DNA of 32,303 nt, from positions 1 to 32,303 of IMG/VR virus record IMGVR_UViG_3300002180_000016; one strand, given 5' to 3'. The position numbers were made by a program, and so were the translations under genes. Below the pieces are notes generated by a model, which worked only from the letters and a program-made list of their open reading frames with translations, did no database searches and was not told where the DNA came from. This stretch comes from a virus. Shown here piece after piece: positions 22,244 through 31,435 of the stretch. The number at the start of each line of letters is the position of its first letter. Within the stretch, counting starts at the first letter, position 1.

Positions 22244-25200
22244 TAATACTGTATCCTTGCTGTTAGGCCAGATATACTGGGAGTCACGTTGTGTGATTCA
22301 GTTGAGAGTTCGACTTTGAATTTAAATGCTCTACCATAATAATCCCCAACATGAAATTGTCTGAAGTCAGACCATACGGGAGACCCTGAGGGATCATCAT
22401 CAGTGGTGGCAATATAGGATTTAATATTAATGTCGGAGAATTGGGGGGTACTTGTTAGACCATCCCACAAACCTGGCAAAGAGTCGATATTACCTACAAG
22501 ATCGTCGAATAAACCTGAACTCGCATCGAAACGGTTAACTTCAATATCCATACGAGCACGAACTCTTCGCACTGCTGTAGTATCGATGTAGGTGTTCAGT
22601 TCATATGTTGCCACATTATTTAGAGTATTAGCCCCAGCCTGACGATAAGTTTTCCTACCTTTACCGAGAGTCATTTGTGCTCCCCAGAAGTGTAGGCCCC
22701 CAGTTATAATTGAGGCGTCGTATTGCCAGAACTCGGAACTCATCATATAGATACGTAGCTCAGTAGTGGTATCTACGGTATTCTTGACGTCAATTGACAT
22801 CCTGAACCAACCATCACCTTCATCAGTTATAAGTGCACTATCAACACCCTCACTCTCTGCGAAGAGAACAGAACCCTCATCAGAAGTGAGATCAAAACCT
22901 GCACTATCGAATACGGCTGCACCATGGAAAGCCATTAAGCGTGCCTGAAATAATTCATCAGGCTTAACGTATACACTAAAATTATACCACTCATCTTGAA
23001 CAACCGTGACAGAGGCCTCTTGAATGTAGTGGGGACTAGTTCCAGTACCTGATCCTACACATTTATCAGCGGTCAGATTTCCTAAAGGATCATTAATGTC
23101 ATCAGAAGTTATCGTTACATTTAGAGATACCCAATCACCTAAAGTAAAAGCTTCTGAATACGTAAGAAGTCCCCAAGCCTCGCTAGGGTCATCTATTCGA
23201 AGTTCATTAGCGGTGACGGAGCAATCAGTCTTGGAACCTGAGAACGTTGGATCATCTACCTGAGTAGTAGTTGTAGTGTAGTCCTCTAGGTAGGTTTCGG
23301 GCACTATAATTGAGGTGTAGTTTTCGGAAGGTGTTCCCTGCTTATCGTAAGCACGAATATGATAGGTACCTGGAAGTGCGGGTACAGCAATAGAAGTTGC
23401 AGGACGTGCAACCTTATCAATTAAAGTTACGGCATTGGCCCATGTAGCTGCAGTCTCTTCTGATGAATGTCGAATTCTGTAATAGGATAATGTTAAGTCT
23501 GCAGTAGCATCCCAGGCTAGAGATACAGTAGTACCGTTTAGCTGGGCGGTAAAATTCAAGATGTCCGAAGGTGAGGTACCTAAAGAACTTGGAGAAATAC
23601 CTGCAACTACAGCCCAACCCCCTCGTTGACCGAAAGCACTTATACCTCGTGCTCGTACGTCATAGCTGGCATCTTCCAGATCCACAATTTCGTAAGTGCC
23701 CAGTACTCCACTACCTGCATTGGTATATTCGATTTCGGATGACAGTTTATATTGAATCTCCACGGAATCAATTTGATCAGGTAAAGTAGATGTTACGGTA
23801 ATTGCAATGATGCTGGAAATCTTCTCGGGCGTAACTCTAGTTGAAGCTTGTGCCGAGACGCCCACAGTTGGTGATGAGAATGCAGATGGCAGGTTAGTAT
23901 TGTTGCTGGTGAAGACTGTTTCATCCGCATCCCAATCAAATACCTCAGCACTAATTTCCCGTAAAGTTACCTCGGTATATGGAGTAAGATCTTCGTAACC
24001 GAAACCCCACTTAACGACTTCAAACGTTTTACTTGACCAACCCTTAGCCTCATCATCAATCATGATAACGTCGCCTACCTGAATTGCAAACCCACGCATA
24101 CTTAAGCGTACAGACATTGTGATTTGCTCACGATTACGGTACAATAGAATTTTGGCAATTCGTTGAGCCATAGTACTCGTGCTGGTAAATGGTAGGTTAA
24201 GGTCTGCCATAGCAGGCACACCATTATCTTCATCTAGGAATGTAGCACTTTCGATTGAGGGAAAGTCAGAGGGCTGCCAGTCAGTCTCAGCACTTATAAA
24301 TGTACCTCCAACAGAGTTGAAGTTGTCATTTATAGAGTGTGTAGGTGAGATTCGCACATTAGATCTAAAGTCACCTTTAGTGAATGTTTCAACAGGTGTG
24401 ATATATGCGCCTGCAAAGATCTTCCAAAGTCCCTGACCATAGAAAATGCTTCCAGCGCAGGATGTGAGCATGTTTTGTAATGCCTGACCCCGTGTCATCG
24501 AAGTTAGGAAAGTGCCATTCATAGTGTAACGTTTTTCTGTACCCCCGGCTGCAAGCGCTACAGACTCATCACTTATATTGGCAGCTGTAGTAAAGTAAGC
24601 CCAGTCAATTTTAGCCTTCGCAACGTTTAAGCCATAACCCTCCATTAAGTAGTCAGCGACACATAAAGCCGAATTATCTGACCATACAGTTAAGCCGGTG
24701 CGAGGATCATATACTTTTTTACCTTTAACTAATGCCGTGAAGGTGGGCGCCCCAGTTGGAAACGCTTCCCTATCACCCTGCATCTGGATATAGAGATAAG
24801 CGATCCCTGATAGCTTATGATTTGATGTCCATAGTCCAGCACTAGCGGCAGCTAATGTGGGGTCGGCTAATTGGGTAGGTGAGCCTAAGTGCTTAATAAT
24901 TCTTAGCTGGCCTACAAACTGTTCAGGTGCAGTTACGTTTCCGGAGCCATCTAAAGTTAGAAGTTCATCATTGGCATAGATTTCAACAATTTCGTCAACC
25001 TCGTGCCCAGCCAAGGCAATAATACGGTGCAATACAGTTTCATTATTTGTAGTTTCATCATAGATACGTACCCCACCAACCCTACGTTTACCGTAGATTA
25101 TGGCGTGTGGGGCAATAGTACTAATTGCATTGATATCATACCCTAGAGAGTTATCGGCTACAGGAATATTAGGTTCATCACCTGCAGTTAAGACATTCAG

Positions 25201-25329
25201 AAGGGCGCCTAAGGCCGTAGTTACTAGAAAATGCGTAAGCCAGTAACCGCCTATAAGTGTAGCACCTGTTGCAACTGCAACACCTGTAGATACTGCCGCA
25301 CCTAGCGCTGCTGTAAAGACTGGAGGCAT
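22243..25329 (-). CDS. Large tail-tip (J-like) protein with fibronectin and lectin-like domains
   Basis: The protein has 1028 residues. It starts with a glycine/alanine-rich hydrophobic stretch (about 5-48), then a hub-like region beginning YGKRRVGGVRIYD and a beta-rich core. From about residue 590 to 680 a fibronectin type III-like domain is seen (LNFTAQLNGTTVSLAWDA...YYRIRHS). About 760-900 resembles the phage carbohydrate-binding beta-sandwich: YNFSVYVKPDE, DEGDGWFRMSIDV and LHFWGAQ are its hallmarks. Position after the NlpC/P60-like gene and before the fibre is that of lambda J and of the large GTA tip protein. It likely closes the tail tube and contacts the cell surface. Confidence 0.85.
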   Translation of the reverse strand: MPPVFTAALGAAVSTGVAVATGATLIGGYWLTHFLVTTALGALLNVLTAGDEPNIPVADNSLGYDINAISTIAPHAIIYGKRRVGGVRIYDETTNNETVLHRIIALAGHEVDEIVEIYANDELLTLDGSGNVTAPEQFVGQLRIIKHLGSPTQLADPTLAAASAGLWTSNHKLSGIAYLYIQMQGDREAFPTGAPTFTALVKGKKVYDPRTGLTVWSDNSALCVADYLMEGYGLNVAKAKIDWAYFTTAANISDESVALAAGGTEKRYTMNGTFLTSMTRGQALQNMLTSCAGSIFYGQGLWKIFAGAYITPVETFTKGDFRSNVRISPTHSINDNFNSVGGTFISAETDWQPSDFPSIESATFLDEDNGVPAMADLNLPFTSTSTMAQRIAKILLYRNREQITMSVRLSMRGFAIQVGDVIMIDDEAKGWSSKTFEVVKWGFGYEDLTPYTEVTLREISAEVFDWDADETVFTSNNTNLPSAFSSPTVGVSAQASTRVTPEKISSIIAITVTSTLPDQIDSVEIQYKLSSEIEYTNAGSGVLGTYEIVDLEDASYDVRARGISAFGQRGGWAVVAGISPSSLGTSPSDILNFTAQLNGTTVSLAWDATADLTLSYYRIRHSSEETAATWANAVTLIDKVARPATSIAVPALPGTYHIRAYDKQGTPSENYTSIIVPETYLEDYTTTTTQVDDPTFSGSKTDCSVTANELRIDDPSEAWGLLTYSEAFTLGDWVSLNVTITSDDINDPLGNLTADKCVGSGTGTSPHYIQEASVTVVQDEWYNFSVYVKPDELFQARLMAFHGAAVFDSAGFDLTSDEGSVLFAESEGVDSALITDEGDGWFRMSIDVKNTVDTTTELRIYMMSSEFWQYDASIITGGLHFWGAQMTLGKGRKTYRQAGANTLNNVATYELNTYIDTTAVRRVRARMDIEVNRFDASSGLFDDLVGNIDSLPGLWDGLTSTPQFSDINIKSYIATTDDDPSGSPVWSDFRQFHVGDYYGRAFKFKVELSTESHNVTPSISGLTARIQY

Positions 25330-25745
25330 TATTTAAGCTCCCATACCAAATCATCCTTATTGTAAAGGTCGAAATTGACCCCCACATCGGGATGAGCAAA
25401 AACAATACTCGGTCCTATAGAGATGCCTAACGCATAACCCCCATAAAAGGGTGTATCATCTTTACGTGCAATTAAGGATCCGCGAGGCGCAGAATTTAGA
25501 TTCAGACGTGTAAATCTATCATCAAGAGCTTCAATGAATGATGTGTAGTGGTGTGATCTCAGCCACTCTGCCAGGAGGCGTAGACCCTCTGTAGGCGTAT
25601 CATAAGTGAAATTTTCGGAAGTTAGGCCCTTACCTATAAAGGCTTCACATGCACCATTAGTGAAGGTGTAGCAATCGTGATGACCCCAAGTAAAGGGAAC
25701 CTCAGCTAAATTAAGAATGTATGTATTTAGGGCTTGATAACGCAT
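25329..25745 (-). CDS. DUF6950 / NlpC-P60-like tail-tip protein
   Basis: I chose ATG 25745, which overlaps the previous stop as TGATG. An in-frame TTG five codons earlier lies inside that gene. This gives 138 residues. VPFTWGHHDCYTF has the typical NlpC/P60 cysteine setting, and FAHPDVGV supplies a possible histidine. DUF6950 proteins sit at this place in many siphoviruses. They are thought to help the tail tip cross the wall or assemble. Whether it is enzymatic here is unknown. The start overlaps the tip protein on the other side by one base. Confidence 0.75.
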   Translation of the reverse strand: MRYQALNTYILNLAEVPFTWGHHDCYTFTNGACEAFIGKGLTSENFTYDTPTEGLRLLAEWLRSHHYTSFIEALDDRFTRLNLNSAPRGSLIARKDDTPFYGGYALGISIGPSIVFAHPDVGVNFDLYNKDDLVWELK

Positions 25746-26284
25746 CACTTCACAGTCCAATAAATTTCAGTCAGGGAGTTTATATATTCAAAGCCTAGAT
25801 CATTAGGGTAACGTACTTTTTGTGAGGCTGACGTATATCTACGTACAGCAATCCTCTCCAACATTGCAAGTTCATGTTCAACCGATAACGACACTGTACT
25901 TGTTTCAGGACCTTCATCAATTGGCATTTGATCCATAAGGCCTTCATAGATGATAGAGACTTCCGATACACTTTTATCCCCGTAGTACAGAGTGGCCTTA
26001 CGGTTCTGGTAACGTTCATCTAAAGCAACGGATATCAATGTGGAAGGTACACCTGCCAACTGAATTGCAAGTCCTGTAGCGGCAGTTTCTAAAGTTTCCT
26101 CCATCTGAGGAATAGTTAGGAAATCCTCAGCCCCAATATAGGTATTACCTTCAATCACACGATTACCATTACCTGTCCACAAGTAAAGATCCCCAGAATC
26201 AAATTCCAGCTTAAGTGCATAGAAGGGGTTGATCTCATCTGCAGATAAGGTAGCTACAAGGTTTGCATGTAGTGATCGGGCCAT
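25745..26284 (-). CDS. Minor tail protein (tail-hub region)
   Basis: The protein has 179 residues, mostly beta. It begins MARSLHANLVATLSADEINPFYALKLEF, and has WTGNGNRVIEGNTYIGAEDFL in the middle and a YEGLMDQMPIDEG loop later. That style is seen in phage tail-hub proteins of the DUF2163-like group, but I see no diagnostic cysteines and cannot assign it firmly. Position between the distal-tail-like gene and the NlpC/P60-like gene supports a hub or baseplate role. Overlaps both neighbours by one base. Confidence 0.65.
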   Translation of the reverse strand: MARSLHANLVATLSADEINPFYALKLEFDSGDLYLWTGNGNRVIEGNTYIGAEDFLTIPQMEETLETAATGLAIQLAGVPSTLISVALDERYQNRKATLYYGDKSVSEVSIIYEGLMDQMPIDEGPETSTVSLSVEHELAMLERIAVRRYTSASQKVRYPNDLGFEYINSLTEIYWTVK

Positions 26285-26916
26285 TAGATTATCACCTCCA
26301 CACCCTCAAAATGAATACCGTAGATATCAGGTAAATTTATTGACCATCCGGCAACGTTAGAAGTCAGCCTGAACAATCCTACTGTATTAGTCACTGACAT
26401 CACGGAGTTATCAGTAAGTGCATTACGTATGTCTGGCCACAACTCCAATGTCGCCTGACCGCTACCATCAGTATTCACATCAGTTAATACCTTATGCAGC
26501 GTGGTGCTAGAGCCAGTGTTAAATTGAACATAATCACCTTGAAGTAAGTAGCCAATTGTATTGATAGGGCAGCCATCAATGTTGATTGATTCCCCTAGCT
26601 GGTCCACGCCGGCGCTTAGCGGGGAACCAGGAGTAGTAGTAGCCGATCCTCGGGTAGACGTCCTTAACGGATCTCCCATCAAGAAAGTACCCTGTCTACC
26701 TTTAAGGGATAGAAGAAATGTGACCCAAAGCTCAGCCTTATCAGGTTTCATTGGGGGAAGATCAACAGTGATTTCCCAGCGTTGGCCGGAGTGCACAACT
26801 GCTTGCTGTTGTAATGTGAAGGGTGATTCAGAGACACCTACCACATTACGTGCAGAGATACGGATAGAGCTAGGCCCCTTTACGCTTGGGACACTTAAAG
26901 GGTATGATATTGCCAT
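26284..26916 (-). CDS. Distal tail / minor tail protein
   Basis: The protein has 210 residues and many beta-strand segments. After an N-terminal part (YPLSVPSVKGPSSIRIS), the segment GQRWEITVDLPPMKPDKAE and a short TFLMGDP loop are typical of tail-tip beta-sandwich proteins. It is the first gene after the tape measure, where lambda has M and GTAs have their distal tail protein. The function is inferred from place and composition. Confidence 0.65.
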   Translation of the reverse strand: MAISYPLSVPSVKGPSSIRISARNVVGVSESPFTLQQQAVVHSGQRWEITVDLPPMKPDKAELWVTFLLSLKGRQGTFLMGDPLRTSTRGSATTTPGSPLSAGVDQLGESINIDGCPINTIGYLLQGDYVQFNTGSSTTLHKVLTDVNTDGSGQATLELWPDIRNALTDNSVMSVTNTVGLFRLTSNVAGWSINLPDIYGIHFEGVEVII

Positions 26917-26925
26917 TTCAAGTTC

Positions 26926-29900
26926 CTAGTTGTGCAGCTTTATTTGGCCACGTTTGTTTTTGTCGATTAAGTTAACCATTGCCATATTCATAATCGCAGG
27001 CATTCTCTTAGTAAGCATCTGATCGAATTCAGTTTCACCTGTTGCTTGGATTTGGAAGTGTTGATCGATTTTGAAGTGATCTCCACCACCGCCTGAGCTC
27101 CCGCCGTTAACGATCACACCTAGTTTACCATCCGGTCCACGTGATAAGGGAAGTACTCCTTCAGGCTTATTCTCAGCCATTGTACCTAGCTTACCATTGC
27201 CATATTGGAATGCAGTTGGTGCGTTTATCACACCTTGAGATGAGAAGATATTACCTTTGGCACTCTTCTTAACATTGACGTTATTGCCTGTAGGCGTACC
27301 TGCAGCACCTCCACTAATTGCCCCAACAATGGAGTTAACTAACTTTTGGACGACTAGGACGCGATATAGTTCACGGATGATCTGCAGTGCCATCTCTTTG
27401 AATGCTTCCGATACGGTTTTAGTACCATCAATTATGGACATAAATGCCTCCTCCATTGAGGATGTGACAGTGTCCCAAATATTTTTCAGGTCTTCAACTT
27501 GTTGTTTTGCAGCTTTAAGTCCATCATGTGTGGCTATGAATTGTGCCAGCTTTTCATTGACTACATCAAGGGGGACCTCAGTCTCAATTAAACGATCTCT
27601 GAAGTTTGCAATAGCGTCTTCTCGTGCAAATTCCTCGTTGAGTAATGCGACAGTTGCGGGACCATCTTTCATGGCTTCCAGGAGTTCTTCTGAGCGTGCC
27701 AATTCCTGATTTAGCCTGAACAGGCCTTCAGCGGCTTCCAGGGCATCATCACCACCGTCACCTCCCCCACTACTCTTCCGAGACTTCCGGTTACGTTCCC
27801 TAAAGGCATCAAGAGCTGCTTGCTTTCTTTCCATTGCAAGTGCTAGTTTGATATTGGCACTCATTACGTCTAGAGGATTTCCCCCCTTTAAACTGTCGGC
27901 TTGGGTTGCAAGTGCCTGACGAGTACGTTCTTGAGCCTGGAAAGTTGCATACTCTTTGGCAGTACCTAATAAGGCCTGCGTCTCACGATTAACAGCTGCA
28001 ACTTTGTCGGCGGCTTTAGAGAATGCTGCATCGACTCGTGTTTGAGCTAGGACTGAATTCAATTCCCAAAGCATGTCAGTGACAAGTGCAATCTTATTGA
28101 CTAGCACATCACCTGAATCTCCTGCGGCAATGAATCCTTGGCGGAATGATTCAATCTGCGCTTCGATGTTTAGGGCTGTCTCAAATGATTGCAGTGCTTC
28201 TACGCCCCCACCCGCGGCAGTTAATCGATCAGTAAGTTCCTGTACTTGATCAGCAATCTTTACTGCAGCTTCAGATTGAGCATTGCGTTTTAATTGAACG
28301 CCGAATTCTTCTAATGCCTTAGCATATGCGTATAACCTAGCAGCCTTTCCCTCGTCAGTTATATCTGAAACTTTATCAAGTCCGGCACTAAAAGATTGGA
28401 TAGTTTCACTCATATCCAAAGCATCCTCGAACTCTTTTAAGGCTTTAGTACCTCCTTGTGAGGCATTCAGACGTTCTTGTAGGGTGCTTAGCTGTTCATC
28501 TAATGCTTTCAAAGCTTCAGATGATGCATTGTTACGAAGAACTTCATCCAGCAGTTCCAGATGTCGACGGTATTCTGCAGTAACTATAGCGGCCTCTGCA
28601 GTGGTTAGGGTAGTATCCTTTAAGAATCGACTGAAAGATTCAACTGCTGCATTATTGCTCATGGCTCGCTCGAGTTCGGCTAAAGCTTCGGCACCCTCCT
28701 TAGCTGCGGCAATTCTTGCAGACAAGTCCTCCATCTTATCTGAGGCATCACTCATGGCATTATTTGCAATTACTTTTTGCATATTGTCATAAGCCTGAGT
28801 AAATTCCTCTATCATGGCTGTAGCTAAGGCTTGGGTAAGATTGTTAATCTCACCAAAGTCCTTAATATATTTCTCAATGGCCTTAGTACGGTCGAAGGAT
28901 CTATTCAGTGACTCAACTGCCTGTCCACCCTCTTCAAGAGCTGCAGTACGCTGTACAAGCATTTCAATTTCTTCACGTCCCGTAGCAATACGAGCCTCCA
29001 TGGCAGCCCTCTCTGCTTCCTCAGCTTCACGCTGGGCTGCAGTCTGCTTGTCAAGTAAGGCTAAGAGATCTTTCAACTGAGCCTTTAGTTTAGTTTGCGC
29101 TGCAAGTAGTGGGCCCATATCAACTGCAACACCGAAGCCAGTGCCATCTTCAGCCATCTCTATTCCAAGTTTATTACCTGACGCATTGATAGCTGCTCGC
29201 ATTTGCTCATTTAGACGTAAGGCTTCTCTAATGGCTTCAGCCTGAGTTCTGAGAGATCTACTTACTTGCTCAATCTTATTACTGGTCTGCTCTGCAATAG
29301 TTTCCTCAACAGTATCCAACGATCTAATATAGTCATCTACTGAGGATGTCACTTCATCAACGTCATTTGAGCTCGCCTTGGCAGAACTACTGAAGAGTAC
29401 GACGGCTCCGGCCGCAGCTAACAGTGCCAGAACAACTCGTGTGGCAATCGTTGCTAGTGCACCTAAAGGATTAGCTGCCACTGCAGCGTTGAATCCCGTC
29501 ATTACGATTGTGGCAGACTTGATCAGGCCTATCATGAGTCTAAACCCTTTGATAATACCTGGACCTGCTATTGCCAACATTGCTGCACCAGTTAAGATGA
29601 GTGTGTTGTAGAATACGTCGATATTCTGTTCAGCCGCCTTAACTACACTTGTAATGCCTTCAATTATGGCTTTATACGTTCTAGAAATACCGAATGCTTC
29701 ATCCATAGCCATATTCAAGAACATGAAGGAGTCAGTTAAGCGAGCTTGGCTGGCCTGTAGAGAGTTGACTCGCATAGTACTATCGGCACCAAAAGTTTTA
29801 CGTAACTCAGCCGCGAATTTGGGTAGGAAGTCGTTAGACATTACTAAGCCAGCTTTAAGCATTGCATTAAGTTCTGCAGTACTTACCTTCATAGCTCTTG

Positions 29901-30882
29901 CAGCAATAGTAAATGCGCCAGGTAATCTGTCACCTAGTTGGCCTCTAAGCTCTTCAGCTTGAACTGTACCTTTCGACATGATCTGTTCGATAGCTTTGAG
30001 TGTACCTTCGGTCTCAGCTGCATCGAGTCGGAATTTGGCTGATGCTATAACAATGTCTTCAAACATTTGCCTCATCGTACTTTCGGCAGCAGTACCATTG
30101 GCGGCAGCTTTAATTTTGGTGAACGAGTTAGCGACTGAAATAAATGAGACACCTGCCTTATCAGCTAAACTTCGTAGGCTTAAGAATTCTGCATTAACCT
30201 CAGTCATAGTATCGGATGTGGCTACCAGCCGTGCGTTAACCTTGTCAAGTTCAAATGCCACCCTGACCGCAGCTACACTCATTTTGGCTGAAGCTACCAC
30301 ACCCACTGCGATCCCCGCCGCCAACGCGGCAAATGCAACACTTGAACGTGTAGCGATAGCACCTAGTGCAGATATACGGGCACCGATACCTGACAAAGGG
30401 CCAACAGCAAGTACTGATGCGGATGAGAGGTTACGAATTTTAGTATTGAGATTACCTACCTTATCCGTAGGATCTTTAATGTTTGATGCCAGCTTTTGAA
30501 GTTCACGTTTAGTGCGCCCCAAATCGGCTGTGAACTTACTCTGCACACGTGAATAGTCAACCATAGATAACTTACCACGTGTGAGTGCTGTAACATTCTG
30601 ATTGTATGCGGCAGTGGCATCCTTGACGATCTTTTCCGTGGCTCTAGTAGTCAGGTTGGCTTTTCGGGATTGTTGGTTCATTGAGGCTGTTGCTTGAACT
30701 GCACGTAAAGCTGCCTGCTCCTGCTTCAATAAAGCTGCTGCAATTTCTTTAGAACCTTTGGCAGTCTTCTTAGCCGCAGCATCCACTTTGGCACCGAAGT
30801 TGACGATCTGCATCAGACCTTTTTCCATGCCTTTAGCATCTACGCCAAGACCGAAATTGACATCGCCAAGCTTCAGTGCCAT
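26926..30882 (-). CDS. Tail tape measure protein
   Basis: The protein has 1318 residues and is mostly helical. It sets tail length and is ejected with the DNA. The N-terminus (about 1-150) is a charged helical region. Hydrophobic patches follow at about 155-205 and 430-500. About 645-1145 holds degenerate repeats (see separate entry). Near the end, NKPEGVLPLSRGPDGKLGV is a standard C-terminal tape measure sequence. The length would fit a tail of very roughly 200 nm if each residue spans about 0.15 nm, which is a rule of thumb. The start lies nine bases after the end of the frameshifted G-T reading frame. Confidence 0.93.
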   Translation of the reverse strand: MALKLGDVNFGLGVDAKGMEKGLMQIVNFGAKVDAAAKKTAKGSKEIAAALLKQEQAALRAVQATASMNQQSRKANLTTRATEKIVKDATAAYNQNVTALTRGKLSMVDYSRVQSKFTADLGRTKRELQKLASNIKDPTDKVGNLNTKIRNLSSASVLAVGPLSGIGARISALGAIATRSSVAFAALAAGIAVGVVASAKMSVAAVRVAFELDKVNARLVATSDTMTEVNAEFLSLRSLADKAGVSFISVANSFTKIKAAANGTAAESTMRQMFEDIVIASAKFRLDAAETEGTLKAIEQIMSKGTVQAEELRGQLGDRLPGAFTIAARAMKVSTAELNAMLKAGLVMSNDFLPKFAAELRKTFGADSTMRVNSLQASQARLTDSFMFLNMAMDEAFGISRTYKAIIEGITSVVKAAEQNIDVFYNTLILTGAAMLAIAGPGIIKGFRLMIGLIKSATIVMTGFNAAVAANPLGALATIATRVVLALLAAAGAVVLFSSSAKASSNDVDEVTSSVDDYIRSLDTVEETIAEQTSNKIEQVSRSLRTQAEAIREALRLNEQMRAAINASGNKLGIEMAEDGTGFGVAVDMGPLLAAQTKLKAQLKDLLALLDKQTAAQREAEEAERAAMEARIATGREEIEMLVQRTAALEEGGQAVESLNRSFDRTKAIEKYIKDFGEINNLTQALATAMIEEFTQAYDNMQKVIANNAMSDASDKMEDLSARIAAAKEGAEALAELERAMSNNAAVESFSRFLKDTTLTTAEAAIVTAEYRRHLELLDEVLRNNASSEALKALDEQLSTLQERLNASQGGTKALKEFEDALDMSETIQSFSAGLDKVSDITDEGKAARLYAYAKALEEFGVQLKRNAQSEAAVKIADQVQELTDRLTAAGGGVEALQSFETALNIEAQIESFRQGFIAAGDSGDVLVNKIALVTDMLWELNSVLAQTRVDAAFSKAADKVAAVNRETQALLGTAKEYATFQAQERTRQALATQADSLKGGNPLDVMSANIKLALAMERKQAALDAFRERNRKSRKSSGGGDGGDDALEAAEGLFRLNQELARSEELLEAMKDGPATVALLNEEFAREDAIANFRDRLIETEVPLDVVNEKLAQFIATHDGLKAAKQQVEDLKNIWDTVTSSMEEAFMSIIDGTKTVSEAFKEMALQIIRELYRVLVVQKLVNSIVGAISGGAAGTPTGNNVNVKKSAKGNIFSSQGVINAPTAFQYGNGKLGTMAENKPEGVLPLSRGPDGKLGVIVNGGSSGGGGDHFKIDQHFQIQATGETEFDQMLTKRMPAIMNMAMVNLIDKNKRGQIKLHN
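27450..28950 (-). repeat. Degenerate ~80-residue repeats in the tape measure protein
   Basis: At least four tandem copies and a later diverged one share a pattern like GGxEALxxFExALxxxxxIESF, followed by helices with RNNAxSEAxxxxxxQLxxLxxRL. Examples begin EGGQAVESLNRSFD, EGAEALAELERAMS, GGTKALKEFEDALD, GGGVEALQSFETAL and, further on, DGPATVALLNEEFA. Such repeats may allow tail length to change by whole units. Edges are approximate. Confidence 0.6.
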
Positions 30883-30890
30883 CGCTTTCC

Positions 30891-31390
30891 CTACCTCTGT
30901 TTCTGACCCTCGATTTTGATGAATGCAAGATGTCTTGCGAACTCACCAGGTGGAAGGGCCATCACTTCATGCTCGAACTTACCCAAAGCATGCGCTAACA
31001 TTAGCACATTCAGTCGCCTTGGGTCTCTTCGGAGTTTTTTTCCGCACCCAATACATCCACGTCGGTGAGTTCGGCAATTGCAGCATTGATGCGAGCCATG
31101 TCAGCACCAAAAGGCATGTTTCCGATAATCTCAGCGTCGTGTTCCGTAAAGATGCGAACATCTGTTCCAGGTGTATATGAGTAGGAGATGATAAGGCGTA
31201 TGATAGCAGCCTTGCGATCATCGTCAGCATCATCCTGAGCCCCGAGAATGACTTCGAGTGAGGGTTGACGCAATTCAATGATCTGACCAAAGAACTCCAC
31301 TTCCCTGGATAGGGGTTTAGAGCTATCAATAATTGCTTGGCGTAACGCAAGCCTAACATCTTCTGGGGATTGAGTTTTAGTATCTGACAT
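30891..31390 (-). CDS. Tail assembly chaperone G-T fusion by -1 frameshift
   Basis: At the codons GAA AAA AAC a -1 slip on A-AAA-AAC would change the frame after N119. The new frame adds 47 residues (LRRDPRRLNVLMLAHALGKF... ending FIKIEGQKQR) and stops at a TAG (30891-30893), nine bases before the tape measure ATG. The total is 166 residues. The added part fills an otherwise empty 127-base gap. This matches the lambda gpG/gpGT system, in which the T part binds the tail tube protein. No separate start is needed for the T part. Confidence 0.88.
31010..31390 (-). CDS. Tail assembly chaperone (G-like)
   Basis: The protein has 126 residues and is acidic, with helices. It has LRQPSLEVILGAQDDADDDRKAAIIRLI and ends GAEKNSEETQGD. 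It lies between the major tail protein and the tape measure, where most siphoviruses have gpG. It helps to fold or hold the tape measure during tail building. A slippery AAAAAAC near the end creates the longer G-T form. GGAGG lies before the ATG. Confidence 0.88.
   Translation of the reverse strand: MSDTKTQSPEDVRLALRQAIIDSSKPLSREVEFFGQIIELRQPSLEVILGAQDDADDDRKAAIIRLIISYSYTPGTDVRIFTEHDAEIIGNMPFGADMARINAAIAELTDVDVLGAEKNSEETQGD
31034..31040 (-). promoter_or_regulatory. -1 ribosomal frameshift slippery site (A AAA AAC)
   Basis: Read on the minus strand, AAAAAAC is in frame as A-AAA-AAC within GAA AAA AAC of the G-like chaperone. It is one of the best X-XXY-YYZ heptamers in bacteria. Seven As occur in a row, of which the last six belong to the site. 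The site is placed eight codons before the zero-frame stop, as expected for tail chaperones. Confidence 0.88.
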
Positions 31391-31435
31391 TTTTGTGCCT
31401 CCAATGTCATGTTTAAGTAACGCTCATGCGTTACC

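Noticed and set aside
27257-30499. Several open frames on the + strand opposite the tape measure gene (for example at 27257, 28484 and 29978)
   Set aside because: They lie fully inside the tape measure gene on the other strand and are serine/alanine-rich by codon shadow. They lack sensible ribosome sites or family motifs.
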